A stretch of 64,000 nucleotides of DNA from Hyphomicrobium_A sp963726795. Lineage in GTDB: Bacteria > Pseudomonadota > Alphaproteobacteria > Rhizobiales > Hyphomicrobiaceae. The DNA is taken from assembly GCA_963726795.1 (NCBI GenBank), contig CAVSDD010000003.1, forward strand, positions 1-64,000, given 5' to 3'. The translations under genes and the position numbers were made by a program. The notes beneath the pieces are model-generated. The model was not told the DNA's origin. It saw only the letters and a program-made list of their open reading frames with translations, and searched no databases. This document shows positions 34,804 through 42,740 of the stretch, one piece after another (the stretch's first letter is position 1; the number at the start of each line of letters is the position of its first letter).

Positions 34804-36155
34804 CAAACGGCGTCCTCTGCGAGCCGCAGTCCCGTGAACTGCCAGCGCTGGTGTGGGAAAAAGAAATTGCGGTAGGTGGCGCGTATGTGACCGCCCGGCG
34901 TCGCGCACGAGCCGCCACGCAGCACCTGTTGGCTGACCATGAACTTGCCGTTGTATTCGCCAATGGCTCCAGGCGCGGCGCGGTAGCCAGGATAGGGCTG
35001 GTATGCGCTCGCGGTCCATTCCCAGACATCGCCGAAGAGCTGCGCCAACCGCCCTTCGCCGGCCGACTTCGCGGCGCGCGGGCGCAGCGCCAGCGTCGAA
35101 AGATCGTTGCCCTCGAGCGCGTAGCCGGCGCTCGCAGCCTCCCATTCGAACTCGGTCGGCAAACGCTTGCCTGCCCAATTCGCAAAAGCGTTCGCCTCAA
35201 AGTAGCTCACGTGCGAGACCGGCGCGTGCGGATCGACTGCCAGCAGGCCTTCAAGCGTCATCTGGTGCCATGCGCCATCGCGCTGCTCCCAATATCCGGG
35301 AGCGTCCCAGCCCTGCGCCTTCACGGTTGCCCAACCGTCGGCGAGCCATAGCAGCGGGTCGGCGTAGCCGCCATCTTCGATGAAGTCCAGCCATTCGGCG
35401 TTCGTGACGCAGCGATCGGCGAGGCGGAAGGGCCGCAGCAGCACTTCGTGCCGCGGACCCTCGTTGTCGTAGAAAAAGCCGTCGCCTTCGTGGCCCACCG
35501 TTTGAATGCCGCCAGCGAACGTTACCCATCCCGCCGGCGCCAACTCGCGCACCGCCTCGGGCTTCGTTTGGGCGGTGCGGTAGGCGGGTCGCAACGGATT
35601 AGCGGCGAACAGACTGAGAATATCGGTCAGCAATAGCTCCTGATGCTGCTGCTCGTGATTGATGCCAAGCTCGAGCAGTGCGGCGACTGCCTCGGAAGCA
35701 TCGGCCCGGCCCTCCGCGACCATCCGATCGAGCGCCGCGTCAACGTGGGCGCGATAGGCGCGCACCTCGTTCCCTGACGGGCGCGTAAGGAGCCCCCGCA
35801 GCCCACGCGGCTGCCTCTCACCCTTGGTCTCATAGTAGGAGTTGAAGCAGTAGTCGAAGGCCTCGGAGAAGATCTCGTAACCGGGCAGATGCGGCCGCAG
35901 GACGAAAGCCTCGTAGAACCAGGTCGTATGCGCCAGATGCCACTTTGTTGGACTGGCATCGTCCATCGGCTGCACCGTCTGATCCTCGTCGCTCAAGGGC
36001 GCCGCGAGATCGAGCGACAACTGCCGGCTGTCACTCAGCCGGTCACCGAGATTTCGATGTTTGGGTTCGAGCTCCGACCGGAGGCTGATGGCTTCCACGA
36101 CTACCACTGCGGTTGAGCCCGGACGGCGGGCAATTGCTGGGGAGCTGGCTCGCAT
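34803..36155 (-). CDS. egtB: Ergothioneine biosynthesis sulfoxide synthase EgtB
   Basis: EgtB is a non-haem iron enzyme that couples hercynine with a thiol (gamma-glutamyl-cysteine or cysteine) using O2 to form the sulfoxide intermediate. The 450-residue product has a DinB-like N-terminal domain with WHLAHTTWFYEAFVL and the metal motif NHEQQHQELLLTDI (HX3HXE), then an FGE-sulfatase domain ending RYRNFFFPHQRWQFTGLRLA, with RGGSCATPGGHIR. The last step would need a PLP lyase EgtE, which I do not see in the window. ATG at 36155; egtD follows with a one-base overlap. Confidence 0.95.
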   Translation of the reverse strand: MRASSPAIARRPGSTAVVVVEAISLRSELEPKHRNLGDRLSDSRQLSLDLAAPLSDEDQTVQPMDDASPTKWHLAHTTWFYEAFVLRPHLPGYEIFSEAFDYCFNSYYETKGERQPRGLRGLLTRPSGNEVRAYRAHVDAALDRMVAEGRADASEAVAALLELGINHEQQHQELLLTDILSLFAANPLRPAYRTAQTKPEAVRELAPAGWVTFAGGIQTVGHEGDGFFYDNEGPRHEVLLRPFRLADRCVTNAEWLDFIEDGGYADPLLWLADGWATVKAQGWDAPGYWEQRDGAWHQMTLEGLLAVDPHAPVSHVSYFEANAFANWAGKRLPTEFEWEAASAGYALEGNDLSTLALRPRAAKSAGEGRLAQLFGDVWEWTASAYQPYPGYRAAPGAIGEYNGKFMVSQQVLRGGSCATPGGHIRATYRNFFFPHQRWQFTGLRLAEDAV

Positions 36156-36329
36156 AACGGCTTGAATACCGTGTTGGTTCAGCCGGTTTGAGCCAGGCGA
36201 ATAGATAAATCGTCCTTCGACATTAGCAGGGGGGCCTTAGAGCCGATAGATTTGACACGGCTATGGAAACGTTGCGTTCAGGCTCAGCCCATAATGCTTC
36301 TGCGTGAAGTGGCGGTTGAGGGCATCGCA

Positions 36330-36536
36330 ATGGCACTGATTACACTCAACGTTGGATCCATGGTGCTTTTGCCGCACGTCGCGGCGACCACGCGCAGCGG
36401 AACGCCGACGTTTCGCATTGAAGAGCTCCTGCAGCTCGACGACGGCCTCGTTCTCTACAAGGTCAAGAACGAGGCCGAGCCCTTCGACCGGATCGTTGAT
36501 GCGCGAGAACTCGTCCCGCACATATTGGGAGCATAG
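36330..36536 (+). CDS. Small hypothetical protein
   Basis: A 68-residue product from the ATG at 36330, beginning MALITLNVGSMVLLPHVAAT and ending DRIVDARELVPHILGA. It is soluble or weakly hydrophobic, with a beta-rich middle (FRIEELLQLDDGLVLYKVKN). A longer frame starts at 36252. The stop lies two bases before the ATG of the following gene, so the two are probably an operon. Family unknown. Confidence 0.5.
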   Translation: MALITLNVGSMVLLPHVAATTRSGTPTFRIEELLQLDDGLVLYKVKNEAEPFDRIVDARELVPHILGA

Positions 36537-36538
36537 AC

Positions 36539-37183
36539 ATGGTGCGCGCGTCCTCCGTTGCAACTCCCCTCATTGCGCTGTGCCTCTCCGCTGTTGCCGT
36601 AATCGCCCACGCCGATACGCCGACCGCAGAGTTCAACGGCCAGCAGTATCACCTCGACTATCAGGATCAGGCGCAGCAAGAGAACGGTCAGCGCGGCAAC
36701 GGGCTCGCCGAGTTCACCCTTCAGGGCGAGACGGTGAACGACTGGACGAAGCTCTATTCCTACTACTCGTTTCCCGAATCCGGGGACGATCCCGCGCTCA
36801 TGGTCGAAGAGGTCGGCAAGACCGTGAAGCAAACCAACCCAGACGCGAACTACCAGACCTACGTAAACAAGAAGGGTGGCGACGCGATCATCGATTTCCT
36901 GACCTGGTCGCCCGGCAGTGACATTCTGGAATTCAATGTCTTCAAGTATGCGCGTGCCGAGTACGGACCAGGGCTCGTGGCGGTGCAGTACGCACAGCGC
37001 TTCAAATACGGCGATCTCGACGTCGAGGGTATCCGCGCGCTACGCGCGCGTTCAGTCGAAGAAATGGCTCACGTGGACATTGGCCAGGCACGCAGCTATT
37101 TCGCAGGGCAGGCCAAAGTGCAGACGGGCGCTTCCGAGGACGACCAGCAGGAAGATGCGGCATCCGCTGGCGCCGAGCAGTAA
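36539..37183 (+). CDS. Secreted hypothetical protein
   Basis: The 214-residue product has a signal peptide (about residues 1-26, ending AHADT). The mature part is beta-rich with FNGQQYHLDYQDQAQ, ETVNDWTKLYSYYSFPES and a C-terminal FKYGDLDVEGIRALRA. It ends in an acidic Ser/Asp/Gln/Ala-rich tail. It follows directly on the small gene at 36330, with only two bases between. No family is recognised; the extracellular or periplasmic location is well supported by the signal. Confidence 0.65.
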   Translation: MVRASSVATPLIALCLSAVAVIAHADTPTAEFNGQQYHLDYQDQAQQENGQRGNGLAEFTLQGETVNDWTKLYSYYSFPESGDDPALMVEEVGKTVKQTNPDANYQTYVNKKGGDAIIDFLTWSPGSDILEFNVFKYARAEYGPGLVAVQYAQRFKYGDLDVEGIRALRARSVEEMAHVDIGQARSYFAGQAKVQTGASEDDQQEDAASAGAEQ

Positions 37184-37226
37184 AAAGTCTTATGGTTGCG
37201 CTAGCTGCGCCTCGTTTGCGGAGGCT

Positions 37227-37376
37227 TTGAACGTGCGCCCCATTCTGTTGTTGCTTGCAGCCGTCCTCGCGCTCGCCGCTGGCGTTACGCAGGCAGATGC
37301 GCGTCTGCAGCGCGCGTTCGTGTGCTGGGAGCCGGATAACGAGTTTCCGGTCCAGTGCGACGACGACGAGGACTGA
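37227..37376 (+). CDS. Very small secreted acidic protein
   Basis: A 49-residue product with TTG at 37227 (or GTG 37233) behind GGAGG. It has a signal peptide (NVRPILLLLAAVLALAAGVT, cleavage near ADA) and a mature peptide of about 25 residues with two cysteines (FVCWEP and VQCDDDED) and a strongly acidic end. It lies 43 bases after the secreted gene at 36539. The signal peptide and position support a gene, but the size makes it uncertain. Confidence 0.45.
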   Translation: MNVRPILLLLAAVLALAAGVTQADARLQRAFVCWEPDNEFPVQCDDDED

Positions 37377-37413
37377 GCCCACACGTTCGCGGCAATCTAG
37401 GTTCCTGCCATTA

Positions 37414-38092
37414 TCACTTGCACACGGTGCCGAGACCAGTCGGTCCGCGCCGCGCCAGATCAAGGTGGAAATGATCGCGGTGGTTGGCGTCGTAGTCGGG
37501 ACTGAGGACGGTCGTGAACTGGACGCAGGCGCCATCATGCGCGGCTTGAAGGAAGGCCCGCTCGCGACCGCCGGCATGCCAGCCGCTCTTGACCGATACC
37601 CGGCTACCGTCCGCAAACACGAACGCTGAAACGTCGATCGCATTAGCGTGGCCGTGCTCGGATAAGACCCCGCCGCTGACGTTGTTCATCGGGCGGCAGG
37701 AATAAGAACCGGCGATCTGGACCTCCACGAGGGGCATCCCGTAAATCCTGCGCGCAGCCGGCTGCACGACGCCCGCAACCCAATGATCGACCTGCGGAAT
37801 CATGGGGCAGCGCAGCAAAGCCACAGGTTTGATCATCACCCGGCCACCGTCGGCAGCCGCCATCTCGAAGGGGTGTTCGGCGCCGCAAGCGCTTGGACCG
37901 CCGAGGGCGTCGGGGTGGGTATGGATGGATGCCGTCTCGCGCACTACGCCTGACGCCAAGGCAGGATTCTTCCTCAGCCGCCCGCCAAGGCTCGTTCTTG
38001 GCCACGAAATACTGGCCCCCCGTGCCGCACGCGCCGAGCACGGCCGTAAGCACGCTGGCGAGGAACAGGACGCAAACGCGGGTGGAGCACAT
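37414..38092 (-). pseudogene. Extensin-like C-terminal domain protein, apparent frameshift
   Basis: The N-terminus from 38092 is a lipoprotein-like signal (VLFLASVLTAVLGACG) and a short linker ending WRAAEEESCL. The frame then changes and continues in the frame ending at 37414, from ASGVVRETAS to the end. The body is a full Rhizobiales extensin-like domain with PSACGAEHPFEM, YSCRPMNNVSGGVLSEHGHANAIDVS and DYDANHRDHFHLDLAR. Skipping a base in the CCTT stretch near 37959-37965 restores the usual chain. This His-rich fold belongs to the peptidase M15-like group and may act on cell wall. The gene is otherwise full length. Confidence 0.75.
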
Positions 38093-38470
38093 GGGACGGG
38101 AACGTTAACCGCGCTAACCCTAACGAGACGTGAACACCCTCTTCCCGAGCGTTATCTGACTGGGATTTCGAGCGTTTCCGCTGCCACCTCGCGAATCGCC
38201 TGCAAGCGCCTTCGTAAATTTATCCACAGAATCCGCGTGGCCTGTGGAGAATTCCACAGACCTCTACAAGTTGTGCTGCTAACTATTGGGCGCCCGGCGT
38301 TTCGGGCCTCGGGGGAGCGTTGCCATCCATGTATCTGCGTCGGCTTCCACACCCGGGTTCAGTGCTGCGTCTTGGCCCCGGCTTTAGCGCCTTCCGCTGG
38401 TCTCATGGCAACCCCGCGTTTGTCTTTCGAGAACCGACGGATGGCCGCCGGGGCCTCGTAGCTCCGTGCT
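38093..38470. other. Intergenic region with a DnaA-box-like cluster
   Basis: This 378-base gap between the extensin-like gene and the alpha/beta hydrolase gene has no supported open reading frame. It contains a perfect DnaA box TTATCCACA at 38220-38228. Next to it the segment CTGTGGA-GAAT-TCCACAG at 38242-38259 forms a hairpin whose arms include TTCTCCACA, one base off the box consensus on the other strand. The close pairing of box-like sites within 40 bases is noted separately. Confidence 0.5.
38220..38259. promoter_or_regulatory. DnaA-box-like cluster
   Basis: One perfect nine-base box TTATCCACA (38220-38228) is followed by a seven-bp inverted repeat (38242-38248 and 38253-38259) with one near-box on the opposite strand. 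No AT-rich unwinding region, oriC neighbour genes (dnaA, hemE, parAB) or long run of boxes is visible, so a replication origin is unlikely. A regulatory or titration site is possible. Confidence 0.4.
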
Positions 38471-39229
38471 TCACTGCCGCGACTTGAGAAAGTCGATCGT
38501 GGCCTCCTTGAAGACGCGGTCGCCGACCGAGCGCATATGATCGCGGCGCGGGATCTCGACCGCTCTCGCTCCAGGGATCAAATCGGCCAAGCCTTGTGCA
38601 GACCCACCGATCACGTCGAGTTCGCCCACGACGACCAGCACCGGACAGGCCAGCCTCTTCAAGTCCTCGGCCGTTATCGGCGCGCGTGAGGACCGAATAC
38701 AAGCGGCGAGCGCTTTTAAATCGCTACCCGTCTGCTCGGCAAATGCACGGAAGGTCCGCGCCGTAGGGTTGGTGACTTGGTCGATGCTTTCAGCTTCGAG
38801 CGCGCGCGCCACGGGTCCGGTGCCGGCAACTCCGCGCACCATATTGATCCCAAGGCCGCCGAATACCAGGCTGCGCACGCGCTCGCGATGAGCAAGGGCA
38901 AGGAACGCTGCGATGCGCGCACCCATCGAATAGCCGATGACGTCTGCGCGCGCGATCTGCAAATGGTCCAACAATCGCCGGGCATCTTCCGCCATCAACG
39001 GCGCGCCATAGGCTTCCAACGCGTGCGGTTTTGCGCTCTCGCCATGGCCACGATTGTCGTAGGCAATGACGCGATAGCCGCCGCTAGAGAGCGCTGAAAC
39101 CCATCCGGGGTCGATCCAGTTCGTCTCCACATTGGAAGCAAACCCGTGGATCAGCAGCACAGGGTCGCCCGCGCGCGGTCCCTCGTCGATAAAGGCAATG
39201 TCGATGCCGTCGGAATCGAACGTTTGCAT
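38471..39229 (-). CDS. Alpha/beta hydrolase
   Basis: A 252-residue hydrolase with the oxyanion region VLLIHGFASNVETNWID, the nucleophile elbow GYSMGA (Ser near residue 97), an acid in LVVVGELDVIGG and the catalytic His in PRRDHMRSVGD. It is soluble without signal. The likely role is hydrolysis of an ester or an epoxide-like or C-C substrate, which the fold cannot decide. ATG at 39229; it is divergent from the zf-CHCC gene and about 50 bases away. Confidence 0.85.
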   Translation of the reverse strand: MQTFDSDGIDIAFIDEGPRAGDPVLLIHGFASNVETNWIDPGWVSALSSGGYRVIAYDNRGHGESAKPHALEAYGAPLMAEDARRLLDHLQIARADVIGYSMGARIAAFLALAHRERVRSLVFGGLGINMVRGVAGTGPVARALEAESIDQVTNPTARTFRAFAEQTGSDLKALAACIRSSRAPITAEDLKRLACPVLVVVGELDVIGGSAQGLADLIPGARAVEIPRRDHMRSVGDRVFKEATIDFLKSRQ

Positions 39230-39282
39230 CCGCAGACAGTCCTCGCGGAGAGACGCGCACGCGGGCCAACCCCTATCATTTC

Positions 39283-39591
39283 ATGGCGGGCGCGGCTATG
39301 GTTACTGCCTTCCACCAAGAGCGCGTGAAGGCAGACGTGATGACGGCAAGCGTTGTTCCCCACCTCGCCAACGACCAGGGCGTCGAGAAGATATTCGTGG
39401 GCGTGCGCGAGCTGAATTGCATGGGTGCGCGCCCGCCATTCGATCATCCCCACGTCTATCTCGATATGGGCGACGACGGGCAGATGCTGTGCCCCTACTG
39501 CTCGACTCTCTTCATCTACGATCCGCGGCTCCCGGCCGACCAGAGCGACCCGCTCGGCTGCCTCGTGCGCCTGGTAGAGGCCCCCGCGTGA
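39283..39591 (+). CDS. zf-CHCC zinc-finger protein (NDUFS6-like)
   Basis: The 102-residue product carries the complete zf-CHCC domain: ELNCMGARPPFDHPHVYLDMG followed by LCPYCSTLFIYDP. The Cys-x-His-Cys-Cys ligands match the family related to mitochondrial complex I subunit NDUFS6. Alphaproteobacterial members are small proteins near monooxygenase and hydrolase genes. It lies 35 bases before the FAD monooxygenase gene, and the two may be co-transcribed. A later start, such as ATG 39298, is possible. Confidence 0.88.
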   Translation: MAGAAMVTAFHQERVKADVMTASVVPHLANDQGVEKIFVGVRELNCMGARPPFDHPHVYLDMGDDGQMLCPYCSTLFIYDPRLPADQSDPLGCLVRLVEAPA

Positions 39592-39625
39592 GCGTGCCCG
39601 CGGTTCCTTCGCTGCGCTTTGCACC

Positions 39626-40870
39626 ATGACAGCGTCGCAGCCTACGACGGCCAACGACAATGCCCAGGTTGCGCTCGCGCGCCCGCGCAGCGGCGGATCC
39701 GAGCCCGTGCTCATCGCCGGTGCCGGAATCGGCGGTTTGGCTGCAGCAATCGCGCTGGCGCGACGCGGTGTCGCCTCGCATCTGCTCGAACGCCGCAGCG
39801 CATTCAGCGAGGAAGGTGCCGGTATTCAGATCGGGCCCAACGGCACGCGGATATTGCGCGAGCTCAACGTCGCGGAGGAATTGCAGCCCCACGTCGGCAT
39901 TCCGCATCTCATCTCGGTGCGCGAAGGGGAAAGCGGCATGGAGCTCGCGCGCTTGCCGCTCGGCCGCTGGATCGAGGCACGCCATGGCGCGCCGTATTGG
40001 GTCGCACAGCGAAGCGATCTGCATGCCGCCCTGCTGCATGCCGCACGCAATGAGCCGCTGATAGCGCTGTCGATGGGATTTGCCGTCGCCGAGGTGGCAA
40101 TCGAGCCCGGCAGGGTGGCGGTAGCAGATGGCACTGGGCAGGCGTGGACGGGCAGCGCGCTCATAGGCGCCGACGGTCTTTGGTCGAAGGTCCGCGAGCT
40201 CACGTTCCAGAGCGAGAAGCCGCGCTTTGTTGGCAAGAGCGCCGCGCGCAGTGTCGTGCCGCTGGACATGCTGCCGCCCGAGTTCAAGCGCGAGACCGGC
40301 ATCTGGCTCTTTCCCGACGCGCACGTGGTGCACTATCCCGTGTCGGCGACGACTGAGCTCGCCATAGTCGCGATCCTGCCCGATCGTCAGGAGGAACAGG
40401 ATTGGAGCACGCCGGTAGCGCCTGATTGGGTGCACGACCATCTGCCTGCCGCCGCTCCGCCGTTGCGCGATCTCGTCATGCGCGCGCAGACGTGGCGGAA
40501 ATGGTCGCTCCACACGATGCCGCTTCTGCAGAGCCTTGCTCGGGGGCCCGTCGCCCTACTCGGCGATGCCGCACACCCCATTCTGCCCTTCCTGGCGCAG
40601 GGCGGCGCACTGGCGCTGGAAGATGCGCTCGTGCTCGCCATCGAGTTGCATGGTCGCTCGAACGACATTCCGGCAGCGCTCAAGCGCTACGAGGTGAAAC
40701 GCCGTTGGCGTGTAGCCCGGGTTGCCGCAGCATCGCGCCGCAATGGCCGCATTTATCAGCTAACAGGTACTCTTGCGGCAGCGCGCAATTTTGCATTGCG
40801 CCAGCTGCCGCCGCGGCAGTTGATGGCGCGCTACGATTGGATCTACGGCTGGCAGGGCGAGCAATCTTGA
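39626..40870 (+). CDS. FAD-dependent monooxygenase (salicylate hydroxylase-like)
   Basis: The 414-residue flavoprotein hydroxylase uses NAD(P)H and O2. It has the Rossmann motif LIAGAGIGGLAAAIALARRG, the DG-like motif ALIGADGLWSKVRELTF and the GD motif VALLGDAAHPILPFLAQGG. This is the PHBH/UbiH-type class A flavin monooxygenase. The substrate is unknown, and ubiquinone hydroxylation or aromatic hydroxylation are both possible. ATG at 39626 is 35 bases after the zf-CHCC gene. Confidence 0.9.
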   Translation: MTASQPTTANDNAQVALARPRSGGSEPVLIAGAGIGGLAAAIALARRGVASHLLERRSAFSEEGAGIQIGPNGTRILRELNVAEELQPHVGIPHLISVREGESGMELARLPLGRWIEARHGAPYWVAQRSDLHAALLHAARNEPLIALSMGFAVAEVAIEPGRVAVADGTGQAWTGSALIGADGLWSKVRELTFQSEKPRFVGKSAARSVVPLDMLPPEFKRETGIWLFPDAHVVHYPVSATTELAIVAILPDRQEEQDWSTPVAPDWVHDHLPAAAPPLRDLVMRAQTWRKWSLHTMPLLQSLARGPVALLGDAAHPILPFLAQGGALALEDALVLAIELHGRSNDIPAALKRYEVKRRWRVARVAAASRRNGRIYQLTGTLAAARNFALRQLPPRQLMARYDWIYGWQGEQS

Positions 40871-40928
40871 AGTTGCCGCCACGGCAGAACGAACAAGACT
40901 GTGGGAGCGAACTCAGCGCGACGCCTCT

Positions 40929-42737
40929 ATGACAATGCTCACCGCGATCCCGCGCCCCGCTACCGCGAGGCCCCAGATTTACGCGCGCGGCGTCGCTCGC
41001 TCGCAGGTTGCGTGCGTGCTGATTCTGGGGCTCGCAATCGTCGTCGGCCATTACCTTGCCGCGCCGGCGGTGCCGATCTTCGAACCTGACAGCGGCAGCT
41101 ATCTCGCCTTCGCCTCGTATCGTCCTGCAGGCTATCCGCTGTTGCTCGCGCTCATGGGAGAGCAGGGCGCCCTTGTGGTGCAGCCTGTGCTGGCGGCGCT
41201 CGCGCTTACCTATCTGGGCTGGGAGTTGCTCGTGTTGACGCGCAGCGCACTCATGTCCTGCGCAACGATGCTCGCGATTGCACTGAACCCGTTCCTCCTC
41301 GTCTATCACTACAAGATCATGTCAGACTCGTTCTACGCGAGCCTTTTGATGGTGCTGCTGGGGCTGCTCGTTCATCTCGTGCGCAAACCATCGCTTGGAA
41401 TTCTCTCGACGGCGTCCCTCGTCGCCGGCGCCATGATCGCTGTTCGATCGGCGGGGGTGTTCGTAGTGCCTCTGATGGCGCTCGCGGCGTTCATGCTGCA
41501 CTCGAAGGTACATTCCAGAATGGCGCTCCTGGCAGCTGCGGTCGTTCCGCTACTGCTGGTCGCCATCACCGAAAACCTAGTCCGTAACGTCGAGCACCGG
41601 GGCGAGGTCGTCTCGGTGCTTGGGGTAACGCTTTACGGAAAGGCCGGATTGATCGAAGCGCCGCCGTCCAATGACCAGTCGCCCCTCGTGATCGCGCTAG
41701 AGCGAACGTATGCGCCGATCCGAGAGCTCATCGCAGCGAGTCCGAGCGCAGCGATCGCGCGCTATCTGACGGTAAATTACGAAGTCTGCATCGAATATTC
41801 ATGCTCGAACTTGCTCGGTATCGATACGGCCTCGTCGGCCGCGCTGCAGGCGGCGCGGGCGCGCATCGCTGCCAACCCGCTCGGGTACTTGCAGCTGTCG
41901 TGGCGTCACTACGCAGCACTATGGTCGCCTTACGGTCCGACAATCCCCAGCGAGTTGCAGGCGGCGAACGACTTCCTCGACGCCCACCGGCCGCTCCCCT
42001 TCGAGGAACAGGCGCCGGTCTTCACCCAAAGCTTGAGGGCGGCTCGGGTTGGCGTCTTCGCCGAGCCCGCGATGTTCGTTGCCGCGCTTATAACTGCCAT
42101 GCTGGCTCTCGCCGGCCTGGCTGCTGCCTTGCGTCGCCAGAACCTCCCGCCAGTTCTGACCGTCGCCACAATCGCCGCCCTCGCAGTTCAAGGCGCGGCC
42201 GTGGTGAACGCGCTCGGCGGAGTCGGTATCCCGCGCTACACGCTTGCCATGTGGCCCGCGATTATGGTCGCACTCGCATGCTGGAGCTGGTCCCTTCTGA
42301 CCTGGGGCGGGGTGACGCAAATGTTGCCGAATGCGCCTCGTAGCCGAAGCCGAGCCCGAGCCAGGAAGGCGGCGAAGAAGGCTTCGCTGAAAGCTGCACC
42401 GCTCACGGTGCCGAAGCCGGTAGTGCTGCCTGAGCTTGTCGACCCCGCACAACTCAAGCCTGCTCCTGCCAAGACTCTAAGACCTCCCATTGCCAAGCCG
42501 GCAAGCCCGCCACTAAAGCCGCTCGAGGCTGTTACCGGAAGCGCTCCAGAGGCGGTCGAGTCCGCAAACCTTTCGGAGGCTGGCGAACCGGTCGCGCTGA
42601 AGGCGCCGATACAAAAAGTGGAACACGTGACGACGACCGAGCCGGCGCCAACGAAAAAGGCTCAGCCTTTGAAAGAGGCTGAGCCGGAATTGGAAGCCGA
42701 GAGGGCCGAAGAAAAAGAGCCGGCCGAGGCGAAGTAA
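40929..42737 (+). CDS. Polytopic membrane protein with Lys/Pro-rich tail
   Basis: A 602-residue protein. From about residue 25 to 465 it has about ten to twelve membrane segments, for example VACVLILGLAIVVGHYL, GAMIAVRSAGVFVVPLMAL and MFVAALITAMLALAGLAAAL. FEPDSGSYLAFASYRPAGYP is a short loop of the kind seen in ArnT/PMT-like glycosyltransferases, with an acidic DS pair. The cytoplasmic tail of about 130 residues is rich in Lys, Pro, Ala and Glu. A lipid-linked sugar transferase is possible, but no certain motif is present. The ATG at 40929 is 58 bases after the monooxygenase. Confidence 0.65.
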   Translation: MTMLTAIPRPATARPQIYARGVARSQVACVLILGLAIVVGHYLAAPAVPIFEPDSGSYLAFASYRPAGYPLLLALMGEQGALVVQPVLAALALTYLGWELLVLTRSALMSCATMLAIALNPFLLVYHYKIMSDSFYASLLMVLLGLLVHLVRKPSLGILSTASLVAGAMIAVRSAGVFVVPLMALAAFMLHSKVHSRMALLAAAVVPLLLVAITENLVRNVEHRGEVVSVLGVTLYGKAGLIEAPPSNDQSPLVIALERTYAPIRELIAASPSAAIARYLTVNYEVCIEYSCSNLLGIDTASSAALQAARARIAANPLGYLQLSWRHYAALWSPYGPTIPSELQAANDFLDAHRPLPFEEQAPVFTQSLRAARVGVFAEPAMFVAALITAMLALAGLAAALRRQNLPPVLTVATIAALAVQGAAVVNALGGVGIPRYTLAMWPAIMVALACWSWSLLTWGGVTQMLPNAPRSRSRARARKAAKKASLKAAPLTVPKPVVLPELVDPAQLKPAPAKTLRPPIAKPASPPLKPLEAVTGSAPEAVESANLSEAGEPVALKAPIQKVEHVTTTEPAPTKKAQPLKEAEPELEAERAEEKEPAEAK

Positions 42738-42740
42738 GGC

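Noticed and set aside
1589..38092. Programmed +1 frameshifting system
   Set aside because: The shift sites share no common slippery sequence, many extra bases copy a neighbour, and a sequencing artefact is simpler. I keep it as a question only.
38093..38470. Replication origin
   Set aside because: Only one perfect DnaA box is seen, without AT-rich unwinding element or origin genes.
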